Origin: Clostridium chauvoei
GTDB taxonomy: Bacteria; Bacillota; Clostridia; Clostridiales; Clostridiaceae
DNA length: 64,000 nt
Direction of reading: 5' to 3'
Assembly (NCBI RefSeq): GCF_002327185.1
Contig: NZ_CP018624.1
Span: forward strand, 2,304,660 to 2,368,659
In this document: piece by piece, positions 55,091 to 64,000 of the stretch
Layout of the letters: each line of letters starts with the position of its first letter
Numbering within the stretch: the first letter of the stretch is position 1
Notes under the pieces: model-generated
Told to the model about the DNA's origin: nothing
Database searches by the model: none
The model's input: only the letters and a program-made list of their open reading frames with translations
Position numbers and translations under genes: made by a program

Positions 55091-55920
55091 AACGCATTCA
55101 CCATCTCATCTACATTTAAAATATTTGTATCTAAATCTATCCCACTATTTTTTAATTCATAACATAATTCTGTTACCTGTGGTACATCTAGTCCTATTTT
55201 CTTCATAGTTTCTACTTTTGAAAATACCTCTCTTGGTAATCCTTCTAAAATTATTTTTCCACTATCCATTACTATTACTCTATCAGCTTGTGCTGCTTCA
55301 TCCATGTAATGAGTAATTAAAACTATTGTAATACCATACTTTTCATTTATTTCTTTTATGTTTTTTATAACTTCTTTTCTCCCTGAAGGGTCTAACATAG
55401 CTGTTGGCTCATCAAAAATTATACATTCTGGTTGCATAGCTAAGATACCAGCTATAGCTATCCTTTGTTTTTGACCACCAGATAAAAGATGAGGAGCATG
55501 ACGTTTATATTCAAGCATTCCTACTTTCGCTAAGCTAGCATCTACTCTTTTTCTTATTTCAATAGGATCAATTCCTAAATTCTCTGGACCAAAAGCAACA
55601 TCTTCTTCTACTATAGTTGCTACTAATTGGTTGTCTGGATTTTGAAAAACCATCCCTGCTTTAGCTCTAATCTCCCATAAATTATTAACCTCTGATGTAT
55701 CTAATCCATCAACAATTACAGTTCCACTTGTAGGAATCAAAAGAGCATTCATATGTTTAGCTATAGTAGATTTTCCAGAACCATTATGTCCTAAAACTAC
55801 TAAGAATTCACCCTTTTTAACATCAAAGTTTACACCATTAACAGCATATCTTTCTTCTCCACCTTCATGTACTGTGTATTTAAAAGACACATTGTCACAT
55901 TTTATCATTGCCTTATTCAT
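55075..55920 (-). CDS. ecfA1: Energy-coupling factor transporter ATPase EcfA1
   Basis: A 281-residue ATPase: Walker [22 protein letters not shown]-loop [20 protein letters not shown], signature LSGGQKQR, Walker [16 protein letters not shown] and H-loop [16 protein letters not shown] marks the EcfA1 paralogue. It is the first gene of its transcript: a promoter lies at 56041-56068, after a long hairpin that separates it from rplQ. GAAGGGGG precedes the start. Confidence 0.96.
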   Translation of the reverse strand: MNKAMIKCDNVSFKYTVHEGGEERYAVNGVNFDVKKGEFLVVLGHNGSGKSTIAKHMNALLIPTSGTVIVDGLDTSEVNNLWEIRAKAGMVFQNPDNQLVATIVEEDVAFGPENLGIDPIEIRKRVDASLAKVGMLEYKRHAPHLLSGGQKQRIAIAGILAMQPECIIFDEPTAMLDPSGRKEVIKNIKEINEKYGITIVLITHYMDEAAQADRVIVMDSGKIILEGLPREVFSKVETMKKIGLDVPQVTELCYELKNSGIDLDTNILNVDEMVNALCQLR

Positions 55921-56040
55921 GTCTAAACCCCCTTCTGCAATAATCCTCTAACCTTTTATTTTATATTTTATTAAACCATTATTGTAACTAAACTTCAGAT
56001 TTATCTAAAGTAATGTATATACACTTTTTTTCTTAAGTTT

Positions 56041-56068
56041 ATTATATTCTATTTTTCTTAAAATACAA
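56041..56068 (-). promoter_or_regulatory. Likely sigma-A promoter of ecfA1A2T-truA
   Basis: TTGTAT (56063-56068), a 16-bp spacer and TATAAT (56041-56046) on the minus strand. It gives the ECF operon its own start about 120 bp before ecfA1, independent of the ribosomal operon. Confidence 0.6.
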
Positions 56069-56081
56069 TGTCCTTAATATT

Positions 56082-56143
56082 ATTTTCACATATATAAACT
56101 TAAATTTTAAAACATTTAAATTTAAGTTTATATATGTGAAAAT
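56082..56143. repeat. 26-bp perfect inverted repeat between rplQ and ecfA1
   Basis: A 26-bp arm starting ATTTTCACATATATAAACTT (56082-56107) is perfectly repeated in reverse complement at 56118-56143, with a 10-nt loop. There is no G/C-rich base and only a weak T-tract, so it is not a standard terminator, but the position after the alpha operon suggests an end or insulator function. It could also be a small mobile palindrome. Confidence 0.85.
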
Positions 56144-56176
56144 GGGGACTAAGTATAAACTTAATCCCCTAAAAAA

Positions 56177-56518
56177 TTATACTAATTCAAGTATAACAAC
56201 TTGTGCTCCGTCCCCTCTTCTAGGACCCTTTTTGTACATTCTAGTGTATCCACCGTTTCTTTCTGCGTACTTTGGAGCTACATTATCAAATAGATTTTGA
56301 ACTACTTCTTCTTCAAGAACATATGCTAAAACTTGTCTTCTAGCGTGAAGATCACCTCTTTTTGCTAAAGTAATCATCTTTTCAGCTATTTTTCTAGTTT
56401 CCTTTGCTCTTGTTTCAGTTGTTTCAATTTTACCATGCTTTAAGAAGCTTGTAACTAGACTTCTTAGCATAGCTCTTCTTTGGTCTGTAGCAAGACCTAG
56501 CTTACGATAACCTGCCAT
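56177..56518 (-). CDS. rplQ: 50S ribosomal protein L17
   Basis: A 113-residue L17 of normal length ([60 protein letters not shown]). It is the last gene of the alpha ribosomal operon, 14 bp after rpoA. Confidence 0.99.
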   Translation of the reverse strand: MAGYRKLGLATDQRRAMLRSLVTSFLKHGKIETTETRAKETRKIAEKMITLAKRGDLHARRQVLAYVLEEEVVQNLFDNVAPKYAERNGGYTRMYKKGPRRGDGAQVVILELV

Positions 56519-56532
56519 GTGGATTTACCTCC

Positions 56533-57480
56533 TTACTCATCGTTTAGTCTTAATCCTAAGCCTAATTCCTTAAGCTTTCTTTCGACTTCCTCTAAAGACT
56601 TCTTTCCTAGATTTCTTACTTTCATCATGTCATCCATTGATTTTCCAGCAAGTTCTTGAACTGTATTAATTCCAGCTCTCTTTAAACAGTTATATGATCT
56701 AACTGATAAATCCAACTCTTCTACAGTCATTTCTAGTACTTTTTCTTTCTTGTCTTCTTCTTTTTCTATCATAATTTCTACGTCATTAGTGCTATCGCCT
56801 AAAGACATAAATAATTTAAAGTGTTCTATAAGGATTTTCGCTGATAAGCTTATTGCTTCATCAATCTTTATAGTTCCATTAGTCCAGATTTCTAAAGTTA
56901 ACTTGTCATAATCAGTAATTTGACCTACTCTTGTGTTTTCTACTGTAAAGTTAACTCTTTTAACTGGTGTATATATTGAATCAACAGCAATTGCTGATAT
57001 TGGAAGTTCATCACTCTTATTTTTATTTTGAGTAACATATCCTCTACCTCTGTTAACTGTTAATTCCATATATAATTTTCCATTATCGTCTAATGTTGCA
57101 ATATGTAGGTCTTTACTTACAACTTCAACGTCTCCATCAGTTTTTATATCTGCACCTGTAACTACTCCAGGTCCTTGTGCATCTATGTAGATAGTCTTAG
57201 GACCTTCACCATTCATTGTTAGTGCTAATGATTTAATGTTTAAGATTATTTCTGTAACATCTTCTTTAACACCTTGCACAGTTGAAAATTCATGAAGTAC
57301 TCCATCGATTTTAACTGATGTAGGAGCAACACCAGGAAGTGATGATAATAATATTCTTCTTAATGCATTACCAAGAGTAATACCATATCCTCTTTCTAGT
57401 GGTTCAACTACATACTTACCGTAAGTACCGTCTTCATTTGCTTCTATACATTCTATTATTGGCTTTTCTATTTCTAACAT
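56533..57480 (-). CDS. rpoA: RNA polymerase alpha subunit
   Basis: A 315-residue alpha subunit with an N-terminal assembly domain ([20 protein letters not shown], about 27-46) and a C-terminal DNA/activator-binding domain ([20 protein letters not shown], about 248-267; [15 protein letters not shown]). The start is the ATG of MLEIEKP after AGGAGGG; an in-frame TTG two codons earlier overlaps the spacing. A 103-bp leader with competing hairpins separates it from rpsD. Confidence 0.99.
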   Translation of the reverse strand: MLEIEKPIIECIEANEDGTYGKYVVEPLERGYGITLGNALRRILLSSLPGVAPTSVKIDGVLHEFSTVQGVKEDVTEIILNIKSLALTMNGEGPKTIYIDAQGPGVVTGADIKTDGDVEVVSKDLHIATLDDNGKLYMELTVNRGRGYVTQNKNKSDELPISAIAVDSIYTPVKRVNFTVENTRVGQITDYDKLTLEIWTNGTIKIDEAISLSAKILIEHFKLFMSLGDSTNDVEIMIEKEEDKKEKVLEMTVEELDLSVRSYNCLKRAGINTVQELAGKSMDDMMKVRNLGKKSLEEVERKLKELGLGLRLNDE

Positions 57481-57504
57481 GTACAAACCCTCCTTATAAT
57501 TTTA

Positions 57505-57549
57505 AATGGCAACCTTATTCTGAGGGCAACTGATTTCATATTTGCCATT
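57505..57549 (-). promoter_or_regulatory. Structured rpoA leader with alternative pairings
   Basis: On the minus strand AATGGCAA (57542-57549) can pair with TTGCCATT (57505-57512), ending close to the rpoA binding site. A second TTGCC between the arms can compete for the same GGCAA. This is suggestive of a small translational switch or processing site in the rpsD-rpoA junction, but is weak evidence. Confidence 0.3.
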
Positions 57550-57583
57550 AAGAATATTTCTTAACAGTGCAAATAATAACCTA

Positions 57584-58204
57584 TTACTTGCTGTATAACT
57601 CAACAATAAGAGTTTCGTTAACTGGAACATCTATATCTTCTCTTGTTGGTTCAGCAACTACTTTACCTTGGTAGTTTTCAACGTTAGCTTCTAACCACTT
57701 AGGTAATGTCTTTGGATTTTCAACAAAAGTCTTGAACTTTTCAGTTCCTCTGCTCTTCTCACAAACTGTGATTTCATCGTTAACAGAAACCTTGAATGAA
57801 GGAATATCTACCTTCTTGCCATTTACTAAGAAATGACCGTGATTAACTAGTTGTCTAGCTTCGTTTCTTGAAGCACCATATCCTAGTCTATAAACAACAT
57901 TGTCTAATCTCATTTCTAATAACATAAGTAGGTTTTCACCTGTGATACCTCTCATGTGATCAGCTTTTTCATAATAAGTTCTGAATTGTCCTTCAAGAAC
58001 TCCGTATATTCTTCTAGCTTTTTGCTTTTCTCTTAATTGTACTCCATAGTTAGATAATTTCTTCTTAGCTGCTCCATGTTGTCCTGGTGCATAGCTTCTT
58101 CTAACAAAAGCACATTTATCTGTATAACATCTATCCCCTTTAAGGAATAACTTCATACCTTCTCTTCTACATAATCTACATGTAGCTCCAGTATATCTTG
58201 CCAT
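57584..58204 (-). CDS. rpsD: 30S ribosomal protein S4
   Basis: A 206-residue primary-binding S4 with an N-terminal four-Cys zinc site ([20 protein letters not shown] with a further Cys at KCAF), the S4 RNA-binding core ([36 protein letters not shown]) and normal length. In other bacteria S4 represses its own operon; the structured rpsM leader in this operon is a candidate target. Lies 23 bp after rpsK. Confidence 0.99.
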   Translation of the reverse strand: MARYTGATCRLCRREGMKLFLKGDRCYTDKCAFVRRSYAPGQHGAAKKKLSNYGVQLREKQKARRIYGVLEGQFRTYYEKADHMRGITGENLLMLLEMRLDNVVYRLGYGASRNEARQLVNHGHFLVNGKKVDIPSFKVSVNDEITVCEKSRGTEKFKTFVENPKTLPKWLEANVENYQGKVVAEPTREDIDVPVNETLIVELYSK

Positions 58205-58227
58205 TAATTACACCTCCTATATGAATA

Positions 58228-58623
58228 CTAGACTCTTCTTCTCTTTGGTGGTCTACATCCGTTGTGTGGAATTGGAGTAACATCTTTTATAAGTGTTACT
58301 TCTAATCCTGCTGCTTGTAGGGATCTTATAGCTGCTTCTCTACCAGCACCTGGTCCCTTTACATATACTTCTATACTTTTTAATCCGTGTTCCATAGCTG
58401 CTTTAGCTGCTGTTTCAGCTGCCATTTGCGCTGCAAATGGAGTGCTCTTTCTTGATCCTCTAAAACCTAGAGCTCCTGCACTTGACCATGATAAAGCATT
58501 TCCTGCCGCATCAGTTAAAGTAACTATTGAGTTATTGAAAGTTGACTTGATGTGTGCAGCACCATGCTCAACATTCTTTCTTTCTTTTCTTCTTCTAGTC
58601 TTTTTGACTTTTTGAGCTGCCAT
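58228..58623 (-). CDS. rpsK: 30S ribosomal protein S11
   Basis: A 131-residue S11 ([40 protein letters not shown], and C-terminal [16 protein letters not shown]). It lies between rpsM and rpsD in the standard alpha-operon order. Confidence 0.99.
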   Translation of the reverse strand: MAAQKVKKTRRRKERKNVEHGAAHIKSTFNNSIVTLTDAAGNALSWSSAGALGFRGSRKSTPFAAQMAAETAAKAAMEHGLKSIEVYVKGPGAGREAAIRSLQAAGLEVTLIKDVTPIPHNGCRPPKRRRV

Positions 58624-58638
58624 CGAATTCCCTCCTCA

Positions 58639-59004
58639 CTACTTCTTCTTATTTGCGATAGTCTTCTTTGGACCTTTTCTTGTTCTTGCGTTAGTTTTAG
58701 TCTTTTGACCTCTAACTGGAAGACCTTTTCTATGTCTGATACCTCTGTAGCATCCAATTTCTACTAATCTTTTAATATTTAAAGCAACTTCTCTTCTTAA
58801 GTCACCTTCTATAGTTAAAGTTTTTACGTATTCTCTGATTGCTGTTACTTCTTCTTCTGTAAGATCCTTAACTCTAGTGTCTGGATTAACTCCAGTAGAA
58901 GCTAGTATCTTATGTGAAGTAGAAAGTCCTATTCCGTATATATATGTTAGACCTATTTCAACTCTTTTTTCTCTTGGTAGGTCTACGCCTGATATTCTTG
59001 CCAT
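58639..59004 (-). CDS. rpsM: 30S ribosomal protein S13
   Basis: A 121-residue S13 ([60 protein letters not shown]). Ribosome binding site AGGAGGTG. It is preceded by its own promoter and a roughly 130-nt structured leader, so it heads a transcript within the ribosomal cluster. Confidence 0.99.
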   Translation of the reverse strand: MARISGVDLPREKRVEIGLTYIYGIGLSTSHKILASTGVNPDTRVKDLTEEEVTAIREYVKTLTIEGDLRREVALNIKRLVEIGCYRGIRHRKGLPVRGQKTKTNARTRKGPKKTIANKKK

Positions 59005-59021
59005 TAAAACTTACACCTCCT

Positions 59022-59108
59022 GGTACTTGAAATGCATATAAGTTATTTATATGTTTATATAATAAAACTCTAGGTCGATAGAGGTTTTACCCTACCGTCA
59101 GCCGTACC
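59022..59108 (-). promoter_or_regulatory. Structured rpsM leader with pairing next to the ribosome binding site
   Basis: On the minus strand GGTAC (59104-59108) can pair with GTACC (59022-59026), which directly precedes the AGGAGG of rpsM. Between them a hairpin AAAAC-CTCTA-loop-TAGAG-TTTT (59065-59089) and GGCTGACGGTAGGG are seen. This is the layout of a ribosomal-protein autoregulatory leader. S4 is the candidate ligand by analogy with the E. coli alpha operon; the match is positional, not by consensus. Confidence 0.45.
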
Positions 59109-59144
59109 TAAAATTTATTTGCTTAAATTTAAAATGCCTATATA

Positions 59145-59173
59145 ATCATATTTGACTTTTACATAAAAGTCAA
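59145..59173 (-). promoter_or_regulatory. Internal sigma-A promoter upstream of rpsM, with a palindrome
   Basis: TTGACT (59168-59173), a 17-bp spacer and TATGAT (59145-59150) on the minus strand. The -35 and spacer form a perfect palindrome with 10-bp arms TTGACTTTTA / TAAAAGTCAA separated by 2 bp (59152-59173). It places a transcription start near 59138. Confidence 0.75.
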
Positions 59174-59223
59174 TAAATTTTATATAGTAAAATAATACTT
59201 TTTTTGCCTAATACCTAATTATA

Positions 59224-59373
<150 letters not shown>

Positions 59374-59384
59374 TTATACTATCT

Positions 59385-59603
59385 TTATTTAGCTCTCCAT
59401 GTAATTCTACCTCTTGTTAAATCATATGGAGAAAGTTCGATAGTAACTTTATCTCCTGGTAAAATTCTTATGAAGTTCATTCTTAATTTACCTGATATAT
59501 GTGCTAGAATCTTATGTCCGCTTTCTAGTTCAACTTGGAACATTGCATTTGGTAAAGATTCTAATACCGTACCTTGCATTTCTATAACGTCATCTTTTGA
59601 CAT
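59385..59603 (-). CDS. infA: Translation initiation factor IF-1
   Basis: A 72-residue S1/OB-fold protein ([20 protein letters not shown], then [19 protein letters not shown] and C-terminal RGRITWRAK). IF-1 binds the 30S A site during initiation. The start is the ATG of MSKDD; upstream in-frame codons belong to the leader and overlap the preceding gene. The gene for a KOW protein lies 7 bp upstream. Confidence 0.99.
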   Translation of the reverse strand: MSKDDVIEMQGTVLESLPNAMFQVELESGHKILAHISGKLRMNFIRILPGDKVTIELSPYDLTRGRITWRAK

Positions 59604-59610
59604 AAGGTAA

Positions 59611-59892
59611 TCAACCCTCCTTAACAATGCCTTTAAGCTTTAGAAATCTCTTGATTTTTAAATCAGTACCTCTATCTTTTGATATTATTGATGCTTTAAT
59701 CTCATCATTCACATCATCTAAAACAGTTATGTGTTTTAGCTTCTTTTTCTTAGGCATCTGAACTGTTTTAGTACTTCCATTACTCAGAAGCACATAAGCC
59801 TCACTTATTTGTTTAATAATCACATATAAATGATTTTTATCTCTTCCTGCTTGTGAAAGAATTACTTTCCCAATTAAGTCATTGTTTTGCAA
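59611..59892 (-). CDS. KOW-domain RNA-binding protein (L14e-like)
   Basis: A roughly 93-residue protein with the KOW/SH3-like segment [20 protein letters not shown] and [20 protein letters not shown], typical of the L14e/L6e/L27e-like protein that clostridia carry between map and infA. It probably binds rRNA or assists ribosome biogenesis; this is inferred from context and fold. The start is chosen as the TTG of LQNNDLIG, 6 nt after GAGGTG; longer in-frame starts reach 59937. Confidence 0.8.
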   Translation of the reverse strand: MQNNDLIGKVILSQAGRDKNHLYVIIKQISEAYVLLSNGSTKTVQMPKKKKLKHITVLDDVNDEIKASIISKDRGTDLKIKRFLKLKGIVKEG

Positions 59893-59973
59893 ATTTTTCA
59901 CCTCGATGATTACCTTAGTCATAAATCTACAAGCCACCTTTTGGTATCATGCGAATTTATAACTAAGCAACAC

Positions 59974-60723
59974 TTATTTAACTAGTGTTAATATTTCGGG
60001 TCCATCTGGTAAAATTACAACAGTATTTTCGTAGTGGGCAGATAGACTTTTATCACTAGTTACTACAGTCCAATCATCATTTAATGTTTTAACTCTATAA
60101 GTTCCCACATTAACCATAGGTTCAATAGCTAGTGTCATACCAGCTACTAATTTTGGACCTCTCCCTGGTCTACCAAAGTTAGGCACCTCAGGATCTTCGT
60201 GTACAACTCTACCTATACCGTGTCCTACGAAATCTCTTACTACATGAAAGCCATTTGCTTCAACGTAGTTTTGTATTTCATGTGATATATCAGTTAGTCT
60301 GTTGTTAACTTTTGCATATTCAATTCCCTTAAAGAAAGACTCTTCAGTTACTTTTATTAACTTCTTCGCTTCCTCTGAGATATTTCCAACTGCAAATGTT
60401 CTGGCAGCATCTCCATGAAAACCATTGAGCTCTGCTCCACAATCTACACTAATAATATCTCCATCTTTTAATACATACCCTCCTGGGATCCCATGAACTA
60501 CTTGCTCGTTAACAGATATACATAGTGAAGCAGGAAAACCATATAGACCTTTAAATGAAGGCCTTGCTCCATGCTTAGTTATAAATTCTTCTGCTATCTT
60601 GTCTAATTCAGCAGTAGTTATTCCTGGTCTTACTTTTTCTTCAATTAATAGTAAGGTTTCAGCTACTATTCTACCTGCTGCTCTCATCAGGTCGATTTCT
60701 TTGTGGTTTTTAACGATTATCAT
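59974..60723 (-). CDS. map: Methionine aminopeptidase type I
   Basis: Removes the initiator Met from nascent proteins. The 249-residue pita-bread enzyme has metal ligands Asp in VDCGAELNGFHGDAA (two Asp), His in GHGIGRVVHEDPEVPN, and Glu residues in LAIEPMVN and the C-terminal HYENTVVI. Its ATG overlaps the adk stop (TAATG), so translation is coupled. Confidence 0.98.
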   Translation of the reverse strand: MIIVKNHKEIDLMRAAGRIVAETLLLIEEKVRPGITTAELDKIAEEFITKHGARPSFKGLYGFPASLCISVNEQVVHGIPGGYVLKDGDIISVDCGAELNGFHGDAARTFAVGNISEEAKKLIKVTEESFFKGIEYAKVNNRLTDISHEIQNYVEANGFHVVRDFVGHGIGRVVHEDPEVPNFGRPGRGPKLVAGMTLAIEPMVNVGTYRVKTLNDDWTVVTSDKSLSAHYENTVVILPDGPEILTLVK

Positions 60724-61373
60724 TATTTGCCACTTCCTAGGATATCACAGATACCCTCGAATACTTCATTAATAGCTTTTGTACCATCTACAATTGAAAG
60801 TAAGTTTCTTTCTTTATAAAAATCAATCAGTGGTTGCGTTTGTCTCTCATACACATCTAATCTTTCTGATACAGTTTCTTCTGAATCATCTTTTCTTTGG
60901 ATTACATCACTACCACAAACATCACATTTACCTGCAATAGTTGGTGGATTGAATTTTATATGATAACTAGCTCCACATGATGGACAAACTCTTCTGCCTG
61001 TCATTCTTTCTAAAATAAACTCCATTGGTACTTCAATTAATAATGCAGTATCAATATCTTCATTTCTTTCATTCAAGAATTGTTGAAGGGCTTCTGCTTG
61101 TGCAACTGTCCTTGGAAAACCATCCAAAAGATATCCGCCCTTACAATCTTCATCTTGTAGTCTATCTTTTACCATATTAATAGTAACTTCATCTGGTACT
61201 AATTGACCTTTATCGATGTGTTTTTTAGCTTCTATTCCTAAAGGAGTATTTTCAGAAATATTCTTTCTGAAGATATCACCAGTAGAAATATGTGGTATAG
61301 AGTATCTATTACTAATTGATTTTGCCTGTGTTCCCTTTCCTGCTCCAGGAGGACCTAATAATACTATCTTCAC
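60723..61373 (-). CDS. adk: Adenylate kinase
   Basis: Converts AMP and ATP to two ADP. The 216-residue enzyme has the P-loop [12 protein letters not shown], the AMP-binding [13 protein letters not shown] and a LID domain with four zinc-binding Cys (CPSCGASYH and CDVCGS), normal for Gram-positive forms. The start is chosen as the GTG of the MKIVLLG core, with GGAGAT 7 nt upstream; in-frame ATGs two and three codons earlier overlap this site. Confidence 0.98.
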   Translation of the reverse strand: MKIVLLGPPGAGKGTQAKSISNRYSIPHISTGDIFRKNISENTPLGIEAKKHIDKGQLVPDEVTINMVKDRLQDEDCKGGYLLDGFPRTVAQAEALQQFLNERNEDIDTALLIEVPMEFILERMTGRRVCPSCGASYHIKFNPPTIAGKCDVCGSDVIQRKDDSEETVSERLDVYERQTQPLIDFYKERNLLSIVDGTKAINEVFEGICDILGSGK

Positions 61374-61395
61374 CGGCATCATCTCCAATATAAAT

Positions 61396-62670
61396 CTATT
61401 TTAAGAATCCTTGATAGTGTCTCATTACTAATTGTGAGTCAAGTTGTCTTGAGAAATCTAAAGCAACCCCTACGATAATCAATAATGATGTACCACCAAA
61501 TTGAACTCCTTCTAGAGAAGTACTTGAAATTATAATTGGTAATACTGCAAGTAACGCTGCAAATATACCACCTACTAAAGATACTTTAGTAAGTACATTT
61601 TCAAAATACTTTTCTGTAGCTTCCCCCGGTCTAATTCCTGGTACAAAACCTGCTGATTTATGCAGATTTTCCGCCATTTCATCAGGCTTAAATGTAATTT
61701 GAGTATAGAACCAAGTAAAGAATATAGTTAATACTGAATAACATACTGGATACATCCAAGTTTTTTCATTGAATATACTATATTTGCTTGATACTACCCA
61801 AGTTGCCCAATCATGACCTTGGAAGAACATTGCAATTGTTCTTGGAAACATCATAACTGACATTGCGAATATTATTGCTATTACCGCAGATCCAATTATG
61901 CTTAGTGGAATATGAGTAGATTGACCTCTCATAACTTTGCTTCCAACAGCTTTTCCTGCATATTGTACAGGTACTCTTCTTTCTGCTAATGAGAAGAATA
62001 TTGTTGCTCCAAGCATTGCTAATGCAAAAACTAAAAATAGTGTAATCTCTACTATAGTAATTTTACCAGTATCCTTTAATGTAAATAATGACATTAAAGT
62101 CATAGGTAATTGAGATACTATATTAACAAAAATTAATATAGAAATACCATTTCCAAATCCTTTAACTGTTATTTGGTCACCTAACCACATACAGAAAGTT
62201 GATCCAGTAACTAATGCTACTAAAACGACTATCATTTCTGGTGTTGTTATACCTGCTGTTGCTCCAGTTGATGCTATCATTTGATATGCACCAAAGGCTA
62301 ATATTACTGCTATCGCTATTGAAAGTATTCTTGTAATCTTTTGGATTTTTTTCCTACCTTCTTCACCTTCTTTAGAAAGTTGTTCTAAAGATGGTAATGC
62401 TATTGTAAGCAATTGAATAATAATCGATGCATTAATATATGGTGTTACACTTAATGCAAATATACTAAATTTACTTAAAGCTCCACCTGACAACAAGTCA
62501 TAAAAACCAAGTAAAGTACCATTTCCAGTTAATTCTTGTAAATGTGATGTGCTAATCCCAGGAATAGGAATATGTATTCCAATCCTGAAAATTGCAACTA
62601 AAAATATTGTCCATATAAATTTTTTCTTTAGCTCGGGAACCTTCCAGGCATTACGTAGGGTTGATAGCAT
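61396..62670 (-). CDS. secY: Preprotein translocase subunit SecY
   Basis: A 424-residue ten-helix core of the Sec channel: [12 protein letters not shown] at the N-terminal periplasmic turn, [20 protein letters not shown] (helix 2b), [17 protein letters not shown] and the C-terminal cytosolic loop [16 protein letters not shown]. It lies between rplO and adk, in the usual spc-operon place. Its start follows the rplO stop by 1 bp. Confidence 0.98.
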   Translation of the reverse strand: MLSTLRNAWKVPELKKKFIWTIFLVAIFRIGIHIPIPGISTSHLQELTGNGTLLGFYDLLSGGALSKFSIFALSVTPYINASIIIQLLTIALPSLEQLSKEGEEGRKKIQKITRILSIAIAVILAFGAYQMIASTGATAGITTPEMIVVLVALVTGSTFCMWLGDQITVKGFGNGISILIFVNIVSQLPMTLMSLFTLKDTGKITIVEITLFLVFALAMLGATIFFSLAERRVPVQYAGKAVGSKVMRGQSTHIPLSIIGSAVIAIIFAMSVMMFPRTIAMFFQGHDWATWVVSSKYSIFNEKTWMYPVCYSVLTIFFTWFYTQITFKPDEMAENLHKSAGFVPGIRPGEATEKYFENVLTKVSLVGGIFAALLAVLPIIISSTSLEGVQFGGTSLLIIVGVALDFSRQLDSQLVMRHYQGFLK

Positions 62671-62671
62671 A

Positions 62672-63112
62672 CTAAATCACCTCAACTTTTCCTCCAGCTG
62701 CTTCTATCTTTTCAGCCGCTGACTTGGAGAATTTACATCCTTTAACAGTTAGGCTCTTTTCTATTGTACCGTTTCCTAAAATCTTAACTCCGTCCATTAA
62801 TTTACTTACAACTCTTCTGTCAAGTAAAACTTCTGGAGTAACTTCTGTTCCGTTTTCAAAAATGTTTAATCTATCAACGTTAATGCTAACATACTTCTTA
62901 GCAAATATATTTGTGAATCCTCTCTTAGGAAGTCTTCTGTATAGTGGCATTTGACCTCCTTCAAATCCTGGTCTTACTCCACCACCTGATCTAGCGTTTT
63001 GGCCTTTTTCACCTTTTCCGGCGTTTCTACCTAAACCTGAACCAGTACCTCTACCAACTCTTTTAGGAGCTTTCTTACTTCCTGCTGCTGGTTTTAATTC
63101 ATGAAGTTTCAT
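62672..63112 (-). CDS. rplO: 50S ribosomal protein L15
   Basis: A 146-residue L15 with the Gly/Arg-rich N-terminus ([20 protein letters not shown]) and the C-terminal globular domain ([20 protein letters not shown]). The start is the ATG of MKLHEL after GGAGGTG; an in-frame TTG two codons upstream is less well placed. Confidence 0.99.
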   Translation of the reverse strand: MKLHELKPAAGSKKAPKRVGRGTGSGLGRNAGKGEKGQNARSGGGVRPGFEGGQMPLYRRLPKRGFTNIFAKKYVSINVDRLNIFENGTEVTPEVLLDRRVVSKLMDGVKILGNGTIEKSLTVKGCKFSKSAAEKIEAAGGKVEVI

Positions 63113-63133
63113 TATCAATGCACCTCCTCTGTA

Positions 63134-63313
63134 TTAAACTTCTTCTACTTTTAGTAGATAGTCAACTTTGTTGATCATTCCTCTGATTTGAGGAGTTTCC
63201 TCATGCTCTACTGTCTTACCGATCTTTTTTAGTCCAAGGGCATGTGCAGTAGCAATATGGTCTTTCTTTCTTCCAATTAAGCTCTTTACTAAAGTAACTT
63301 TAATCTTTGCCAT
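63134..63313 (-). CDS. rpmD: 50S ribosomal protein L30
   Basis: A 59-residue L30 ([20 protein letters not shown], then [20 protein letters not shown]). It is the short bacterial form of normal length, lying between rpsE and rplO. GGAGGG lies 8 nt before the start. Confidence 0.98.
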   Translation of the reverse strand: MAKIKVTLVKSLIGRKKDHIATAHALGLKKIGKTVEHEETPQIRGMINKVDYLLKVEEV

Positions 63314-63325
63314 TGCTATTCCCTC

Positions 63326-63823
63326 CTAACCTAAAATCTCTTCAACAGTTTTTCCTCTTAATTTAGCTATATCTTCAGCTGTTCTTAAGTTTTCTAAACC
63401 ATTGATTGTTGCATTTACCATATTTTTCGGATTGTTTGAACCTAATGACTTAGCTCTAACATCCTTTAATCCTGCTAATTCTAATACAATTCTTGCTGGA
63501 CCTCCGGCAATAACTCCTGTACCTTCTTTAGCTGGCATTATAAGAACTTTACCAGTTCCAAATTTACCATATATTTCGTGAGGAACTGTAGTTCCAACTA
63601 TTGCAACACTTACTAAGTGTTTCTTAGCGTCTTCAATTCCTTTTTTGATTGCTTCAGGTATTTCTATTGATTTACCCATTCCAACGCCTACGTGTCCGTT
63701 TTCGTCACCTACAACTACTAAAGCGCTGAATCTGAAGTTTCTACCACCCTTAACAACCTTAGTTACTCTGTTTATATAAACAACCTTTTCTTTAAGGTCT
63801 AGTGCGCTAGGATCGACTCTCAT
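63326..63823 (-). CDS. rpsE: 30S ribosomal protein S5
   Basis: A 165-residue S5 with the N-terminal double-stranded RNA-binding domain ([40 protein letters not shown]) and C-terminal fold ([20 protein letters not shown]). AAGGAGGG precedes the ATG. It lies between rplR and rpmD. Confidence 0.99.
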   Translation of the reverse strand: MRVDPSALDLKEKVVYINRVTKVVKGGRNFRFSALVVVGDENGHVGVGMGKSIEIPEAIKKGIEDAKKHLVSVAIVGTTVPHEIYGKFGTGKVLIMPAKEGTGVIAGGPARIVLELAGLKDVRAKSLGSNNPKNMVNATINGLENLRTAEDIAKLRGKTVEEILG

Positions 63824-63843
63824 GTGTTTCCCTCCTTGTTTAC

Positions 63844-64000
63844 TTAGAATTTTAAGCCAGCTTCTCTTGCTGCTTCAGCTAATGTTTGAACTCTTCCGTG
63901 ATATACGTATCCACCTCTGTCGAATACTACTTCTGAGATTCCTTTTTCTAAAGCTTTTTTAGCAACTAATTCTCCTACAAGCTTAGCTGCTTCCTTATTT
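63844..64000 (-). CDS. rplR: 50S ribosomal protein L18, C-terminal part
   Basis: The frame is open to the window edge and shows the conserved C-terminus of L18 ([20 protein letters not shown] then EAGLKF). The N-terminal 5S rRNA-binding portion is outside. Its place before rpsE fits the spc-operon order. Confidence 0.97.
   Translation of the reverse strand, partial: NKEAAKLVGELVAKKALEKGISEVVFDRGGYVYHGRVQTLAEAAREAGLKF

Noticed and set aside
58524-58757. Minus-strand ORF overlapping rpsK and rpsM
   Set aside because: An alternative frame of two certain ribosomal protein genes with no independent support.

Overview
The window is chromosomal DNA from a low-GC, spore-forming anaerobic Firmicute, almost certainly Clostridium sensu stricto. 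The signs are strongly AT-rich coding, butyrate genes ptb-buk, spore-cortex genes (cwlD, a SleB-type hydrolase), an rpoA-ecfA1A2T-truA-rplM-rpsI gene order, and strong AGGAGG ribosome binding sites. The species cannot be fixed from this sequence alone. Most genes lie on the minus strand.

Layout. (a) 1-8.7 kb: mixed housekeeping genes. These are the N-terminal part of a secreted GH63 glucosidase, 5-formyl-THF cyclo-ligase, two tandem initiator tRNAs, a LUD-domain protein, an L,D-transpeptidase, a HAD phosphatase, a DUF985 cupin, an unrecognised propeller-like protein, a sirtuin and a Bax-inhibitor-like membrane protein. (b) 8.7-11.1 kb: a membrane PAS histidine kinase interrupted at a 10-bp tandem repeat. 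(c) 11.3-13.8 kb: glmS under a glmS ribozyme whose P1 loop carries a 61-bp tandem duplication. (d) 14-23.4 kb: lipoproteins, a GIY-YIG protein, two insertion sequences (one IS6-like, one IS1182-family) lying 63 bp apart in one former intergenic gap, a three-gene ABC export/surface-protein operon, a TerB-like protein and a stub of a PP2C phosphatase. (e) 23.4-33.8 kb: add under an adenine riboswitch, glmM, a TrpR-like regulator, AIM24, ptb-buk with a candidate Rex site, a COG2509 flavoprotein, and cdaA-cdaR (c-di-AMP synthesis). (f) 33.9-49.7 kb: cell-wall and peptidase genes, a frameshifted TPR protein, split chromate transporters, ptsI, class I ribonucleotide reductase with paired NrdR-like boxes, a two-component system whose kinase is split at an A7 run, a YitT protein and cwlD. 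(g) 49.8-64 kb: a Na/Pi cotransporter, then the spc/alpha ribosomal region (rplR to rplQ), the ECF vitamin-transporter core, truA and rplM-rpsI.

How genes work together. glmS and glmM make the UDP-GlcNAc precursor, and cdaA-cdaR belong to the same physiological unit (cell-wall precursor supply with c-di-AMP control), although glmM has been separated from cdaAR. ptb-buk carry out the last two steps of butyrate formation. ecfA1-ecfA2-ecfT form the shared energising module of vitamin importers.

Most interesting signals. Three genes (two sensor kinases and one TPR protein) are each broken by a slippage-prone repeat and would be restored by a single repeat-unit change. The clearest is a 10-bp unit present three times exactly between the PAS and H-box regions of a histidine kinase, which looks like a phase-variable sensor in the OFF state. 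Also notable are the duplicated P1 arm in the glmS ribozyme, the IS6-like element with a zinc-ribbon N-terminal extension and a perfect 8-bp target duplication, and palindromes embedded in two ribosomal-protein promoters. I found no CRISPR array and no convincing defence or secondary-metabolite island.
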